From Phyllobacterium sp. OV277 (GTDB lineage: Bacteria; Pseudomonadota; Alphaproteobacteria; Rhizobiales; Rhizobiaceae): a stretch of 64,000 nucleotides of DNA. Position numbers and translations under genes: made by a program. This document shows, in pieces, positions 28,007-37,258 of this stretch. The first letter of the stretch is position 1. Each line of letters begins with the position of its first letter. The notes beneath the pieces are model-generated. The model was not told the DNA's origin. It saw only the letters and a program-made list of their open reading frames with translations, and did no database searches. The DNA is taken from assembly GCF_900104355.1 (NCBI RefSeq), contig NZ_FNIY01000012.1, forward strand, positions 51,837-115,836. Reading direction: 5' to 3'.

Positions 28007-28031
28007 GAACGCGGCTGCGACGGCCGCGTTC
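28007..28031 (+). promoter_or_regulatory. Intercistronic hairpin after the sugar-binding-protein gene
   Basis: Perfect 9-base arms GAACGCGGC and GCCGCGTTC with a 7-base loop, not followed by a T-run. Such hairpins after binding-protein genes often protect the upstream message and lower downstream expression; here that is inference. Confidence 0.5.
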
Positions 28032-28057
28032 TTCCAGAATAATTATTGGAGTCCAGC

Positions 28058-29920
28058 ATGCCTGACATCGCTTTTCCGGCAAATTCCTTCCGTCCGCTGC
28101 AGAACAATCCATTTTTGACGAGGGCAGACGTAGAACAGGCACTTGCTACACTTGCCCGCCCTATGGAGAGCTTTCGGTCAGAAGGCGGTGCCCGCATAAG
28201 ATGCGGAATCGCGGCGGCGCATTTCGATCAGGCGGCTGCGGATCTCGAAGGTTTTTCCAGACTGTTGTGGGGACTTGTCCCGGCACAAGTGGGTGGTGCT
28301 GACTGGATCGACTGGGAACCCATTGCCCGCGGCCTCGCCGCCGGAACAGACCCGCAGCATCCGGAATATTGGGGCGCTGTGCCTGATCGCAATCAGCGTC
28401 TCGTTGAATTGGCGGCAATCGGATTTGCATTGAAACTGGTCCCGTCAAAGCTATGGGAACCACTCGATGACAAAGCAAAACGCAACGTTACGAACTATCT
28501 GGTTACGGCGCATAGTCGCCACTGCCATGACAACAACTGGAAGTTCTTTCGTCTGCTGATGGGAATGGGGTTACGCTCAATCGGCGCTGACTATGACCAT
28601 ACACTTGACGACGAGTACGAAGCTGAACTCGAAGCGTTTTATCTCGGAGATGGCTGGTACAGTGATGGCCCGATAAGGCGTGTTGATTACTACATTCCTT
28701 TCGCGTTCCATTTTTATGGGTTGATCCTTGCGACAATTGGTCAGAAGCCTGCCTATGAGCGATATCGGGAGCGTGCACGCTTGATCGCTTCAGATATCGG
28801 TCGCTGGCTCGCGGATGATGGGGCAGGGATCGTTTTCGGGCGCTCGCTGACTTACAGGTTTGCGCAAGCTGGTTTCTTTGGCGCACTGGCATTTGCAGGC
28901 GAAGAAGTTTTGCCTTGGGGCGTATTGAAGGGATTGTATCTGCGCCATCTTCGCTGGTGGTCTAGTCAGCCTATGGCCCATAGCGATGGCATACTTTCCA
29001 TTGGTTATGCCTACCCCAATCTTCTGATGTCGGAGAGTTACAACTCCCCTCAATCGCCCTATTGGGCTTTGAAGGCATTCCTGCCGCTAGCACTCCCGGA
29101 AGATCATCCATTCTGGTTGGCTGAAGAAATGGCTTACCCGGTGGACAAGACTCCTTCGGTTCAAAAGCACCCTGGATTTGTTATTGCCAATCCATCAGGC
29201 GACGCGATTGCGCTTTCGTCCGGGCAACAGTGCCTTCACATGCGTCATGGCGCAGAGAAATACGCAAAGTTTGCATATTCTGCACGTTATGGCTTCAGCG
29301 TCGAAAGCGATCAGGTCCGTTTTGATGATGCGGTGTTTGACGGGATGATTGGCTTCTCAGACGACGGGAAACATTTCCGTGTTCGAGAGACCAATGAAAC
29401 TGCCATCATTGCGGATCAAACTATTTATGCAAGGTGGCGGCCATATCCAGATGTGGTTGTTCACACTTGGCTCTATTGGGATGGCCAGTTTCATGTGCGC
29501 GTCCACCAGATTGAAACACCACGGCCGCTTAAAACGATAGAAGGCGGGTTTTCAATTGCCCGTGGTGACCCTGATCAAGACCAGACCAAAGTCGAAGGCG
29601 GTCACGCTTCTATCAGAACGGCGAGTAATATATCGGCGATAGTGGATATAGGCTCGACGGCTGTTCGTTCTGCCCGACTTCATCTTGCGCCGCCCAATAC
29701 CAATCTCATCTCCGCAAAGACAACGGTCCCGCAACTTCTTTGCGAGATTCCATCAGGCGAAAGCGTGTTGATGGCGGCGTTTATTGCTCAGGCGGATGGT
29801 CGTCAGGTGGAGAATGTATTGGCTTCCCTGCCGCAACGTCCTGACGTTGCGGCGCTGCAAAAGCTTGTGGCGGAAAAAGGGGTTCCCATCGCGATTATGA
29901 GGAACAATCCAAGTCTCTAG
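28058..29920 (+). CDS. DUF2264 family protein
   Basis: A 620-residue cytoplasmic protein of the DUF2264 family, recognised from the N-terminal NNPFLTRADVEQAL, WIDWEPIARGLAAGTDP, WKFFRLLMGMGLRSIG and YSDGPIRRVDYYIPFAFHFY segments. The first half looks like an alpha/alpha barrel and the second half beta-rich (from about residue 380), as in many polysaccharide lyases and uronide hydrolases. Activity is not established; the setting with GH88 and a uronide importer suggests action on uronic-acid oligosaccharides. ATG at 28058 follows TTGGAG. Last gene of the operon, convergent with kdgD. Confidence 0.85.
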   Translation: MPDIAFPANSFRPLQNNPFLTRADVEQALATLARPMESFRSEGGARIRCGIAAAHFDQAAADLEGFSRLLWGLVPAQVGGADWIDWEPIARGLAAGTDPQHPEYWGAVPDRNQRLVELAAIGFALKLVPSKLWEPLDDKAKRNVTNYLVTAHSRHCHDNNWKFFRLLMGMGLRSIGADYDHTLDDEYEAELEAFYLGDGWYSDGPIRRVDYYIPFAFHFYGLILATIGQKPAYERYRERARLIASDIGRWLADDGAGIVFGRSLTYRFAQAGFFGALAFAGEEVLPWGVLKGLYLRHLRWWSSQPMAHSDGILSIGYAYPNLLMSESYNSPQSPYWALKAFLPLALPEDHPFWLAEEMAYPVDKTPSVQKHPGFVIANPSGDAIALSSGQQCLHMRHGAEKYAKFAYSARYGFSVESDQVRFDDAVFDGMIGFSDDGKHFRVRETNETAIIADQTIYARWRPYPDVVVHTWLYWDGQFHVRVHQIETPRPLKTIEGGFSIARGDPDQDQTKVEGGHASIRTASNISAIVDIGSTAVRSARLHLAPPNTNLISAKTTVPQLLCEIPSGESVLMAAFIAQADGRQVENVLASLPQRPDVAALQKLVAEKGVPIAIMRNNPSL

Positions 29921-29946
29921 GCGGAGTGTTGGATTGTTTCGAATAT

Positions 29947-30861
29947 CTATTCTTGCGAACCGAGTCTTTCAATCAGCACTCTAAGATCAGAAATATCGCG
30001 CTCGCCACAATCCACCAATGGCGTGCGCACGCGGCCAGCTGAGCGGCCAACGATGGCCGCGCCTGCCTTGACGATGCTGACGGCATAGCCGGGGACGCGA
30101 TTGCGGATGGCAATGTAAGGCAGGAAGAAATCGCTGAGCAGTCGCGATGTCGTTTCGTGATCATTGGCCGAAACAGCCTTGTAAAAATCAAGCGCAGTGC
30201 GGGGAATGAAGTTGAATACCGCCGATGAATAGACACTCACGCCCATGGCCTTATAGGCTTCCGCGTAAACTTCAGCCGTTGGTAGACCGCCGAGATAAGC
30301 AAAACGATCACCAAGCCGCCTGCGGATCGAAACCATATTCTCGATCTCGCCAATACCATCCTTGAAGCCGATCAGATTCGGGCATTTTTCCCCAAGTCGT
30401 TCCAGCGCATCAGCGTTCAGCTTGCAGACATTACGATTGTAGACGATGACGCCAAGACCGGTCGCAGCACAGACGGCTTCGACGTGACGGCAAATGCCCT
30501 CGGCACTGGTTTCCGTGAGATAATGGGGAAGCAGCAACAGACCCGCTGCACCATTCTTCTCCGCATTGCGTGCCATTTGCGCGGCGATACGTGTTCCGTA
30601 AGCTGCGGTCGCGAGAATGGGGACAGCCTTTCCACACGCTGCAACAGCCGTACGCACGACATCTTCATGTTCGCCGGGTGTCAGCGAGAAACCTTCTCCA
30701 GTCCCGCCGCCGACGAACAGTGCAGATGCGCCATAAGGTGCAAGCCATTCCAGGCGCTTTGTATAGGCCGAAGGTGCGAAATCGTCATTCTGGTCAAAGT
30801 CGGTGACAGGGAAGGAGAGAAGACCGGAACTGATTGTCTTCTTAAGCGTCTGGTAATCCAT
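29947..30861 (-). CDS. kdgD: 5-dehydro-4-deoxyglucarate dehydratase
   Basis: A 304-residue class I aldolase-fold enzyme of the DapA/KdgD family, converting 5-dehydro-4-deoxy-D-glucarate to 2,5-dioxopentanoate with loss of water and CO2. It has Schiff-base Lys167 in [13 protein letters not shown], the conserved Tyr141 in [14 protein letters not shown], and the KdgD-specific [12 protein letters not shown] and [19 protein letters not shown]. This set separates it from DapA. ATG at 30861 has GAGG seven bases upstream; an open extension to 30882 is less likely. No 2,5-dioxopentanoate dehydrogenase is in the window. Confidence 0.88.
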   Translation of the reverse strand: MDYQTLKKTISSGLLSFPVTDFDQNDDFAPSAYTKRLEWLAPYGASALFVGGGTGEGFSLTPGEHEDVVRTAVAACGKAVPILATAAYGTRIAAQMARNAEKNGAAGLLLLPHYLTETSAEGICRHVEAVCAATGLGVIVYNRNVCKLNADALERLGEKCPNLIGFKDGIGEIENMVSIRRRLGDRFAYLGGLPTAEVYAEAYKAMGVSVYSSAVFNFIPRTALDFYKAVSANDHETTSRLLSDFFLPYIAIRNRVPGYAVSIVKAGAAIVGRSAGRVRTPLVDCGERDISDLRVLIERLGSQE

Positions 30862-30907
30862 GAAAGCCTCGCCGGAGATCAAAAGTCGATTAGGCGTATC
30901 ATCTCAT

Positions 30908-30922
30908 ATGTCATCATACAAC
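30908..30922. promoter_or_regulatory. Candidate GntR operator upstream of kdgD
   Basis: ATGTCATCATACAAC lies about 50 bases before kdgD in the 111-base gap to the co-oriented gntR gene. It nearly repeats GATGTCATACAACAT at 31971-31985, differing by three extra bases in the middle. On the opposite strand both read GTTGTATGA..ACAT. Confidence 0.45.
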
Positions 30923-30972
30923 TAGTAAAATTATGACGCGCGCTTTTACTGCTTCCATGCGGTGAATCGTGG

Positions 30973-31701
30973 TCAGGCTCTCTTCTTACTCATAGGCGGT
31001 GCGTTGGTGCGAAGCCGGTCACGGCTGCTGCCGAGATGGAGACGCATGGCCGCGCGCGCACCTTCCACGTCCTGCGCCTTGATGGACTGGTAGATCTGGT
31101 CATGTTCGCGATTGACCCGTTCCAGATATTCCCGTTGCGGCAGGCCATTGATTTTATGTGTCTGAAGCCGCGTCCGGGGGATCAGCATTTCACCCAAGTA
31201 ATTGAACATACTAAGAAAATGTCTATTCTTGGTCGCGATCGCTATGGCGCGGTGAAATTCCAGATCGGCCTGAACGGAGCTTTCGCCCTGTTCAATTGCT
31301 ACCTTCATCATATCGAGTGCATTTTTGATGCCGGCAAGCTCGGCCTCATCGCGGCGCACAGCTGCCAGAGCTGCTGCTTCCAACTCGATGCTGATACGCA
31401 ATTCCATGACGCTGATGATTTCTTCGACCAGTTCAAGATTGTCTTCTTCGATCCTGAATGGTGCAGTCTGCAGGTCTTTCAGAACAAAAGCGCCGATGCC
31501 TTGCTGGGTGTGAACAAGTCCTTTTGCCTTCAAATTGGCGATCGCCTCGCGAACGACCGTGCGGCTGACGTTGAACTCTGCGATCATCTCCTGCTCGGTC
31601 GGCAGGCGTTCCCCGCGCTTGTAATGGCCGGAGGTTATGCGGTCGGCAACAGCCTTAACCAATTGACCCGTAAGGGTTTCTCGCTTGCCAATACCTGACA
31701 T
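30973..31701 (-). CDS. GntR-family (FCD/FadR subfamily) regulator
   Basis: A 242-residue regulator. The N-terminal winged helix (QLVKAVADRITSGHYKRGER, LPTEQEMIAEFNVSRTVVREA) is followed by a helical FCD ligand domain with the metal-binding pattern D-x3-H (DLEFHRAIA) and later His residues (EHDQIY, RLHLG). FCD-type regulators commonly respond to uronates or their breakdown acids. It is upstream of kdgD on the same strand and divergent from the second Dpp-type operon, so it probably controls both. Confidence 0.9.
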   Translation of the reverse strand: MSGIGKRETLTGQLVKAVADRITSGHYKRGERLPTEQEMIAEFNVSRTVVREAIANLKAKGLVHTQQGIGAFVLKDLQTAPFRIEEDNLELVEEIISVMELRISIELEAAALAAVRRDEAELAGIKNALDMMKVAIEQGESSVQADLEFHRAIAIATKNRHFLSMFNYLGEMLIPRTRLQTHKINGLPQREYLERVNREHDQIYQSIKAQDVEGARAAMRLHLGSSRDRLRTNAPPMSKKRA

Positions 31702-31970
31702 CGGTTACTCCGCATTCTGCTCGGGCTCTTGGGGAAGAGGCCGGGCTGCTTTGAAATTATCGCTCTGGTTTGGAAGCCGGGGCGAGACGATCAACAGAAA
31801 CTCATTTGCAGCATAAGATATCATATATTCAACCCTCGTCTGCATCAGGGCATTTGCACGCTGTCAGGCCGAAACCCGGACAGAAAACAGTGCCATGTGG
31901 TGACTATTGTCCTGCAACACGACATGTTCCGCATAAATTTAGCCTTGCCTGCCTGAAAAAACAATACTAC

Positions 31971-31985
31971 GATGTCATACAACAT
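31971..31985. promoter_or_regulatory. Candidate GntR operator before the second Dpp-type operon
   Basis: GATGTCATACAACAT lies 30 bases before the start of the substrate-binding protein, within the 313-base gap between gntR and that operon. It matches the site upstream of kdgD. The remainder of the gap (31702-31970) shows an AT-rich GATATCATATAT near 31817 but nothing else I can name. Confidence 0.45.
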
Positions 31986-32014
31986 AGAAGAAGATGGCTG
32001 TAGGGGAGGAAACC

Positions 32015-33619
32015 ATGCCGCATTTTCGTGCCTGTTTCATTGGGGCAACCGCGGTAGTTGCGGCCTTGGCCGTCAACGTAGCCGAAGCAAAGACGCCGAA
32101 GGACCAGCTGGTTATCGGGATGAATATGGTGAACCTCACCACTCTTGATCCGCACAATGCCAATTCTTACGAATCTTATCACGTTATTGCCAATCTGTAT
32201 GACACGCTCATACGCAGCGATCCCAATACCCCAGGTAAAGTCATTCCCGGTCTTGCCAAGTCATGGACTGTGCTCCCCGATGGCACTCTTGAATTTGTGC
32301 TTGATGACAAGGCCACCTTTCAGAGCGGCCGCAAGATAACAGCTGCGGATGTGGCCTATTCATTCCAGCGTGCGGTGAAGCTGGGTCTTCTTGCCAGAGC
32401 CTATTATGCCAATTGGGGCTACGATGCCGCCAACGTGGAGCAGAAATTTCGGGCAAAGGATGACAAAACCTTCGTGATGGAAGTGGCGACACCCGTGGCG
32501 CCGTCGCTCAAGCTGAACGCGCTGACACGGGTCTATGGTGCAGTTCTCGATAAGGAAGTTATCGCCAAGCACGAAAAAGATGGTGATATGGGTAGGGGCT
32601 GGCTGGCATCAAATGCTGCCGGCTCCGGGCCGTTCACTCTTAATCGCTGGAATCCAAACGACATCGTCGTGCTCACCCGCTTTGATGCTTATTGGGGCGG
32701 CGAGCCGAAGATGAAGCGTGTGCTCGTTCGGCATTTACCTGAGTCACAGACGGAGCGGCTTCAATTGGAAAAGGGCGATCTGGATGTTGGTTTCCAATTG
32801 GTGTCGGCAGATATCGATGGTTTGGCAAAGAACCCTGCCATTGTAATCGATCGCCTCGTCGGATCAGGCTTTTACTATCTGATCATGAGCACGAAAGATC
32901 CGGAATTTGCCAAACCGGAAGTGCGTCAGGCTTTGCGCTATTGCATCAATTACAAGGACATCAACGATGTCGTGATGAAAAACTATGGCACAAGCGCCAC
33001 GACGTTCATTCCTGCCGATATCCCGGGTTATATTCCTGATATTGGCAATGTCTACGATCCTGCCAAGTGTAAACAGGGTCTGGCGGCAGCGGGTTATGGC
33101 GATGGTTTCAGCAAGCAATTGCTCTCGTTGAATTCCACTCCCTATGCCGACATGGCAACCGCAATCCAACAGAACCTTGCCGTAGCCGGTGTTAAGGTCG
33201 ATATCCTCACGGGTAATGGCGATCAGACATACGGGCCGATGCGCGATCGCAAATTCCAGTTGGGCGTCGGGCGCACAGCGTCTTCGGCGCAAACGGATGC
33301 AGATGGCTGGTTACGGACCCACGTCTATAATCCTGACAATAAGGACGATGCCAATCTTACCAATCTTCAAGCCTGGCGTGCGTCGTTTGAGTTGCCTGAA
33401 GTCAACAAGCTGATGGATGAGGCACAGGCCATCACCGATAACGAGGCGAAGCGCGTCGAACTCTACAAGCAAGCGTTGAAATTGTTCGAAGAGTCCGCAC
33501 CGCCCATCATCCCGATTTCACAGCGGGTCGACCCTTACGCAAAGAGCGCCCGGCTGAAGAACTATGTGGGCGACATTGGCTGGATGACCCGCTGGGATCA
33601 GGTCGAAAAGCAGGACTAA
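32015..33619 (+). CDS. Family-5 ABC transporter substrate-binding protein
   Basis: A periplasmic binding protein of the DppA/OppA/NikA class, 534 residues. ATG at 32015 sits five bases after GGGGAGGA and gives a signal peptide (MPHFRACFIGATAVVAALAV, cleavage near AEA-KT). Family motifs: DQLVIGMNMVNLTTLDPHNA at the mature start, PGLAKSWTVLPDGTLEF, and APPIIPISQRVDP near the end. Although the family is named for peptides, some members bind oligosaccharides; the operon encodes uronate enzymes, so a uronic-acid-containing ligand is the better guess. Confidence 0.88.
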   Translation: MPHFRACFIGATAVVAALAVNVAEAKTPKDQLVIGMNMVNLTTLDPHNANSYESYHVIANLYDTLIRSDPNTPGKVIPGLAKSWTVLPDGTLEFVLDDKATFQSGRKITAADVAYSFQRAVKLGLLARAYYANWGYDAANVEQKFRAKDDKTFVMEVATPVAPSLKLNALTRVYGAVLDKEVIAKHEKDGDMGRGWLASNAAGSGPFTLNRWNPNDIVVLTRFDAYWGGEPKMKRVLVRHLPESQTERLQLEKGDLDVGFQLVSADIDGLAKNPAIVIDRLVGSGFYYLIMSTKDPEFAKPEVRQALRYCINYKDINDVVMKNYGTSATTFIPADIPGYIPDIGNVYDPAKCKQGLAAAGYGDGFSKQLLSLNSTPYADMATAIQQNLAVAGVKVDILTGNGDQTYGPMRDRKFQLGVGRTASSAQTDADGWLRTHVYNPDNKDDANLTNLQAWRASFELPEVNKLMDEAQAITDNEAKRVELYKQALKLFEESAPPIIPISQRVDPYAKSARLKNYVGDIGWMTRWDQVEKQD

Positions 33620-33643
33620 GGCAGGAAGTCAGGTCGCCAGCGC

Positions 33644-34705
33644 ATGGTCAATCAAGTGGAAACGGCAATCTCATCGTCAAAAAGGCGGTCGGGATTGCGA
33701 AAATACAGTCGACTTGGCGGTTCGCTTTTCAGCGTCCTGACAACGCTGTTTCTTTTGGTGCTTCTGACATTTGTCATTGGGCGCCTGATGCCTGTGGATC
33801 CTGTTATCGCAGTTGTGGGGCCTGATGCGGATCAGGCAACCTATCTCAAGGTCAAGCAGGAGCTTGGGCTTGATCTGCCTGTTATGCAGCAGTTCTGGAT
33901 ATTCCTGAAAAACCTCCTGCACGGCGATTTTGGGACAACGCTGCTGACCGGTCGGCCTGTTATGGAAGACATCGCCCGTGTTCTGCCGGCAACGGTCGAA
34001 CTGGCAACCGTAACCATTATTCTGGGCGCTGGCATCGGAATTCCGCTCGGTGTTTATGCGGCTGTTAATCGTGGACGGTTTGCCGATCACGCGGTGCGGT
34101 TGATTGCTTTGCTTGGCCACTCGACCCCGATTTTCTGGATCGGCATGGTTGGCTTGATGCTGTTTTATGCAAAGCTCGGCTGGGTTGGCGGTTCAGGAAG
34201 GCTTGATCTGTTCTATGAGGACGTTGTTCCCGGTGTTACCGGCTTTCTGTTGATCGATTCTCTGCTTGCTGGCGATATGGACGTCTTCTGGAGCGCAGTG
34301 ACGCACATCATCTTACCCGCATCTGTCCTTGCCTATGCGTCCATTGCCTATATCAGCCGCATCACACGCAGTTTTATGCTGGAGCAACTCAGCCAGGAAT
34401 ATGTCATCACCGCCCGGGCAAAAGGCGTATCGCGACGGGGTGTGATCTGGCTGCACGCATTCAAAAACATTCGCGTTCAACTCGTCACCGTCGTGGCTCT
34501 TTCCTATGGCGGCATGTTGGAAGGCGCCGTACTTATCGAAACTGTCTTTGGCTGGCCGGGTTTCGGTCAGTATCTGACCAATGCGCTTGTTATCGGCGAC
34601 ATGAATGTCGTCGTCGCCTGCACGCTGATCATTGGCTGCGTCTTCATCGCGCTCAATGTGATTTCCGATCTGCTCTACAAATTTTTCGACCCGAGGATCA
34701 AATGA
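33644..34705 (+). CDS. ABC transporter permease (DppB-like)
   Basis: A 353-residue inner-membrane permease. It has an N-terminal cytoplasmic stretch with basic residues, first helix LFSVLTTLFLLVLLTFVIG, the GDFGTTLLTGRPV loop of DppB proteins and the coupling loop ITARAKGVSRRGVIWLHAFK. Slightly longer than typical (about 310-340) because of an insertion between helices (SGRLDLFYEDVVPGVTG). It ends in ATGA overlapping the next permease. Confidence 0.9.
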   Translation: MVNQVETAISSSKRRSGLRKYSRLGGSLFSVLTTLFLLVLLTFVIGRLMPVDPVIAVVGPDADQATYLKVKQELGLDLPVMQQFWIFLKNLLHGDFGTTLLTGRPVMEDIARVLPATVELATVTIILGAGIGIPLGVYAAVNRGRFADHAVRLIALLGHSTPIFWIGMVGLMLFYAKLGWVGGSGRLDLFYEDVVPGVTGFLLIDSLLAGDMDVFWSAVTHIILPASVLAYASIAYISRITRSFMLEQLSQEYVITARAKGVSRRGVIWLHAFKNIRVQLVTVVALSYGGMLEGAVLIETVFGWPGFGQYLTNALVIGDMNVVVACTLIIGCVFIALNVISDLLYKFFDPRIK

Positions 34706-35610
34706 GTACCGCAAGCAAAGGGCTGACTGCCTGGCTGACGACGGAAGAGCCGAGCAGTGCCAGACACGCGGCGTTGCAGAATATCTGGCGCGTATGGATG
34801 CGGTTTGCCTCTAATCCGCTGGGGATCGCCGGTCTCGCCATTATTTTGCTTCTGGTGTTCATTGCTGTCTTTGTACCATGGCTTGCGCCGTATTCGCCAT
34901 TCGACCAGAATCTGCGCGAAACGCTGGTAGCGCCAAACGCACAGCATCTTCTCGGCACCGATGAGCTTGGTCGCGATATTCTCAGCCGTATTCTCTGGGG
35001 CAGCCGTATTACCCTTTCGATTGTTGCAATTGTCAGTGTCATAGTTGCGCCAATTGGCCTGATTGTCGGGTGCCTTGCGGGTTATTACGGTGGCTGGCTC
35101 GATACGATCCTGATGCGCGTCACCGAATTGTTCCTGTCCTTCCCGAGCCTCATTCTTGCACTGGCCTTTGTTGCGGCGCTCGGACCAAATCTGAACAATG
35201 CAATCATTGCCATTGCGCTCACTCAGTGGCCGCCAATCGCCCGGCTTGCACGTGCAGAGTCATTGAGCCTGCGCAACCGCGACCATATTTCTGCGGTGCG
35301 GCTGATGGGCGCTTCCAGTCTGCACATCGTCATCGCCCATATAGCGCCGTTGTGCATCCCCTCGGTCATCGTGCGTATCACGCTCAACATGGCCGGTATC
35401 ATTCTGACCGCAGCGGGTCTTGGCTTTCTTGGCCTCGGTGCGCAGCCACCAAGCCCGGAATGGGGTGCCATGGTTTCAACCGGACGACGTTTTATGTTGG
35501 ATAGCTGGTGGGTCGGTACCATGCCCGGTCTGTCGATCCTCTTTGTCAGCCTTGCCTTTAATCTGGTCGGCGATGCCCTGCGCGATGCGCTTGATCCGAG
35601 GCAGGAGTGA
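34702..35610 (+). CDS. ABC transporter permease (DppC-like)
   Basis: A 302-residue permease with the DppC hallmark LLGTDELGRDILSRILWGSR, an N-terminal helix (GIAGLAIILLLVFIAVFV) and the coupling loop ISAVRLMGASSLHIVIAHIA. Its start overlaps the DppB-like stop by four bases. Confidence 0.92.
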   Translation: MSTASKGLTAWLTTEEPSSARHAALQNIWRVWMRFASNPLGIAGLAIILLLVFIAVFVPWLAPYSPFDQNLRETLVAPNAQHLLGTDELGRDILSRILWGSRITLSIVAIVSVIVAPIGLIVGCLAGYYGGWLDTILMRVTELFLSFPSLILALAFVAALGPNLNNAIIAIALTQWPPIARLARAESLSLRNRDHISAVRLMGASSLHIVIAHIAPLCIPSVIVRITLNMAGIILTAAGLGFLGLGAQPPSPEWGAMVSTGRRFMLDSWWVGTMPGLSILFVSLAFNLVGDALRDALDPRQE

Positions 35611-35615
35611 ATGCG

Positions 35616-36446
35616 ATGACTGACACGCTTCTTTCTGTACGTGATCTGAAAATCAGCTTCCATGGTGCGGCTGGGATATTCGACGCTGTTCGCGGTGTAT
35701 CCTTCGATCTTGGCCGCGAGAAACTTGGCATTGTTGGCGAGTCCGGCTCAGGCAAAAGCATGACGGGGCGGGCAATCATGCGTTTGACGCCGCCCGCTGC
35801 CAAGGTCAGCGCCGAACACATACAGCTTGGCGATGTGAATATTCTTGGTGCCTCGGAAGCAACCATGAATGATATTCGTGGTCGCCGTATAGGGCTTATC
35901 ATGCAGGACCCGAAATATTCGCTCAATCCTGTCGTAACCGTCGGCGAACAGATCGCCGAGGCCTATCGTATTCACACACACTCGTCATCGTCTGAGGCAC
36001 GGAAAAGGGCTGTGGCCATGCTTGGCGCGGTGCAAATCCGGGAACCCGAACGGGTCTATCGCATGTATCCGCATGAAATGTCAGGCGGTATGGGACAACG
36101 CATCATGATTGCCATGATGCTGGTTTCAGAACCGGAAATTCTTATCGCCGACGAGGCAACCTCGGCACTCGATGTGACGGTGCGGCTGGAGATTCTCAAC
36201 CTTCTCAATGATCTCGTGCGAAAGCGCGGCCTTGGCCTGATCTTCATCAGCCATGATCTCAATCTGGTGCGCCGCTTCTGTGACCGTGTGCTGATTATGT
36301 ATCGGGGCAGGGTGGTCGAAGCTTTGAAGGCAAGTGAACTCGATCAGGCAACGCATCCCTATACCAAGGGACTGTTGGATGCGATGCCGCGTATTCATAC
36401 GCCACGCAAGCGTCTGCCTGTTCTTACGCGCGATACGGCATGGTGA
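35616..36446 (+). CDS. ABC transporter ATP-binding protein (DppD-like)
   Basis: A 276-residue ATPase with Walker A GESGSGKSM, signature MSGGMGQRIMIAMML, Walker B EILIADEATSALD and FISHDLNLV H-loop. It lacks the C-terminal cysteine extension seen in the first Dpp set, ending shortly after the oligopeptide motif HPYTKGLLDAMP. ATG at 35616 has GGAG at eight bases; a GTG at 35607 overlapping the previous stop is an alternative. Confidence 0.9.
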   Translation: MTDTLLSVRDLKISFHGAAGIFDAVRGVSFDLGREKLGIVGESGSGKSMTGRAIMRLTPPAAKVSAEHIQLGDVNILGASEATMNDIRGRRIGLIMQDPKYSLNPVVTVGEQIAEAYRIHTHSSSSEARKRAVAMLGAVQIREPERVYRMYPHEMSGGMGQRIMIAMMLVSEPEILIADEATSALDVTVRLEILNLLNDLVRKRGLGLIFISHDLNLVRRFCDRVLIMYRGRVVEALKASELDQATHPYTKGLLDAMPRIHTPRKRLPVLTRDTAW

Positions 36447-37255
36447 ATGGTATGAAGGAAGCTGTACCAATCATTGAAATTGATAACCTGTCCGTCACTT
36501 TCGGCGAATATGGCGATGAACGCCGCGCCGTGGATAGCGTTAGTTTTTCGGTCGATCGCGGCGAGACATTCGGACTTGTCGGCGAATCCGGCTCCGGCAA
36601 ATCAACGATCCTGCGGGCGATCACAGGACTTGTCGCCAACGAGGCCAGTGTCCTCCGCGTTGCGGGCACTGACATCCGCAAAACACGCGGCAAGGATTTC
36701 TATCGTAAAGTGCAGATGGTTTTTCAGGATCCCTATGAAGCCTTGCACCCACGCCATACCGTTTGGCGGCAATTGATGGAACCGGCGCGTATCCAAAAGC
36801 TTCAAGGCGCCGAGGCGCGCGGTCATGCGGCGCTTGACGCTGTGGGTCTCAGCCGCAGCCTGTTGTGGCGCTATCCGCATCAACTTTCCGGCGGGCAGAG
36901 GCAACGTGTAGCGATTGCGCGGGCGCTGATGTCCGAGCCGGATATCCTGCTTCTGGATGAACCGACATCGGCGCTCGATGTGTCGGTACAGGCGGAAATT
37001 CTCAATCTTCTCTGCGACCTGCAGGATGAGCGCGGCCTGACCTATCTTATGGTCACGCATGATCTTGGTGTGGTTGCACATATGTGCAGGCGTACTGCAG
37101 TCATGCAGGCTGGGGTCATTGTTGAAACACTTGGCGTCGATGCGCTCGTCAATGGTGGAGCGACGCAGGAATATACGAAACGTTTGATCGCAGCGAGTGA
37201 AGCCTACGGGGAAGACCCGCGCGATCTCGTTCCGGTGTTGGCTCAACAGGAGTAA
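36440..37255 (+). CDS. ABC transporter ATP-binding protein (DppF-like)
   Basis: A 271-residue ATPase, partner of the DppD-like subunit. Walker A GESGSGKST, signature [15 protein letters not shown], Walker B ILLLDEPTSALD, H-loop MVTHDLGVV. It overlaps the preceding gene by seven bases; an internal ATG at 36452 could also be used. Its C-terminus is short, without the usual substrate-family extension. Confidence 0.9.
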   Translation: MVNGMKEAVPIIEIDNLSVTFGEYGDERRAVDSVSFSVDRGETFGLVGESGSGKSTILRAITGLVANEASVLRVAGTDIRKTRGKDFYRKVQMVFQDPYEALHPRHTVWRQLMEPARIQKLQGAEARGHAALDAVGLSRSLLWRYPHQLSGGQRQRVAIARALMSEPDILLLDEPTSALDVSVQAEILNLLCDLQDERGLTYLMVTHDLGVVAHMCRRTAVMQAGVIVETLGVDALVNGGATQEYTKRLIAASEAYGEDPRDLVPVLAQQE

Positions 37256-37258
37256 GGT

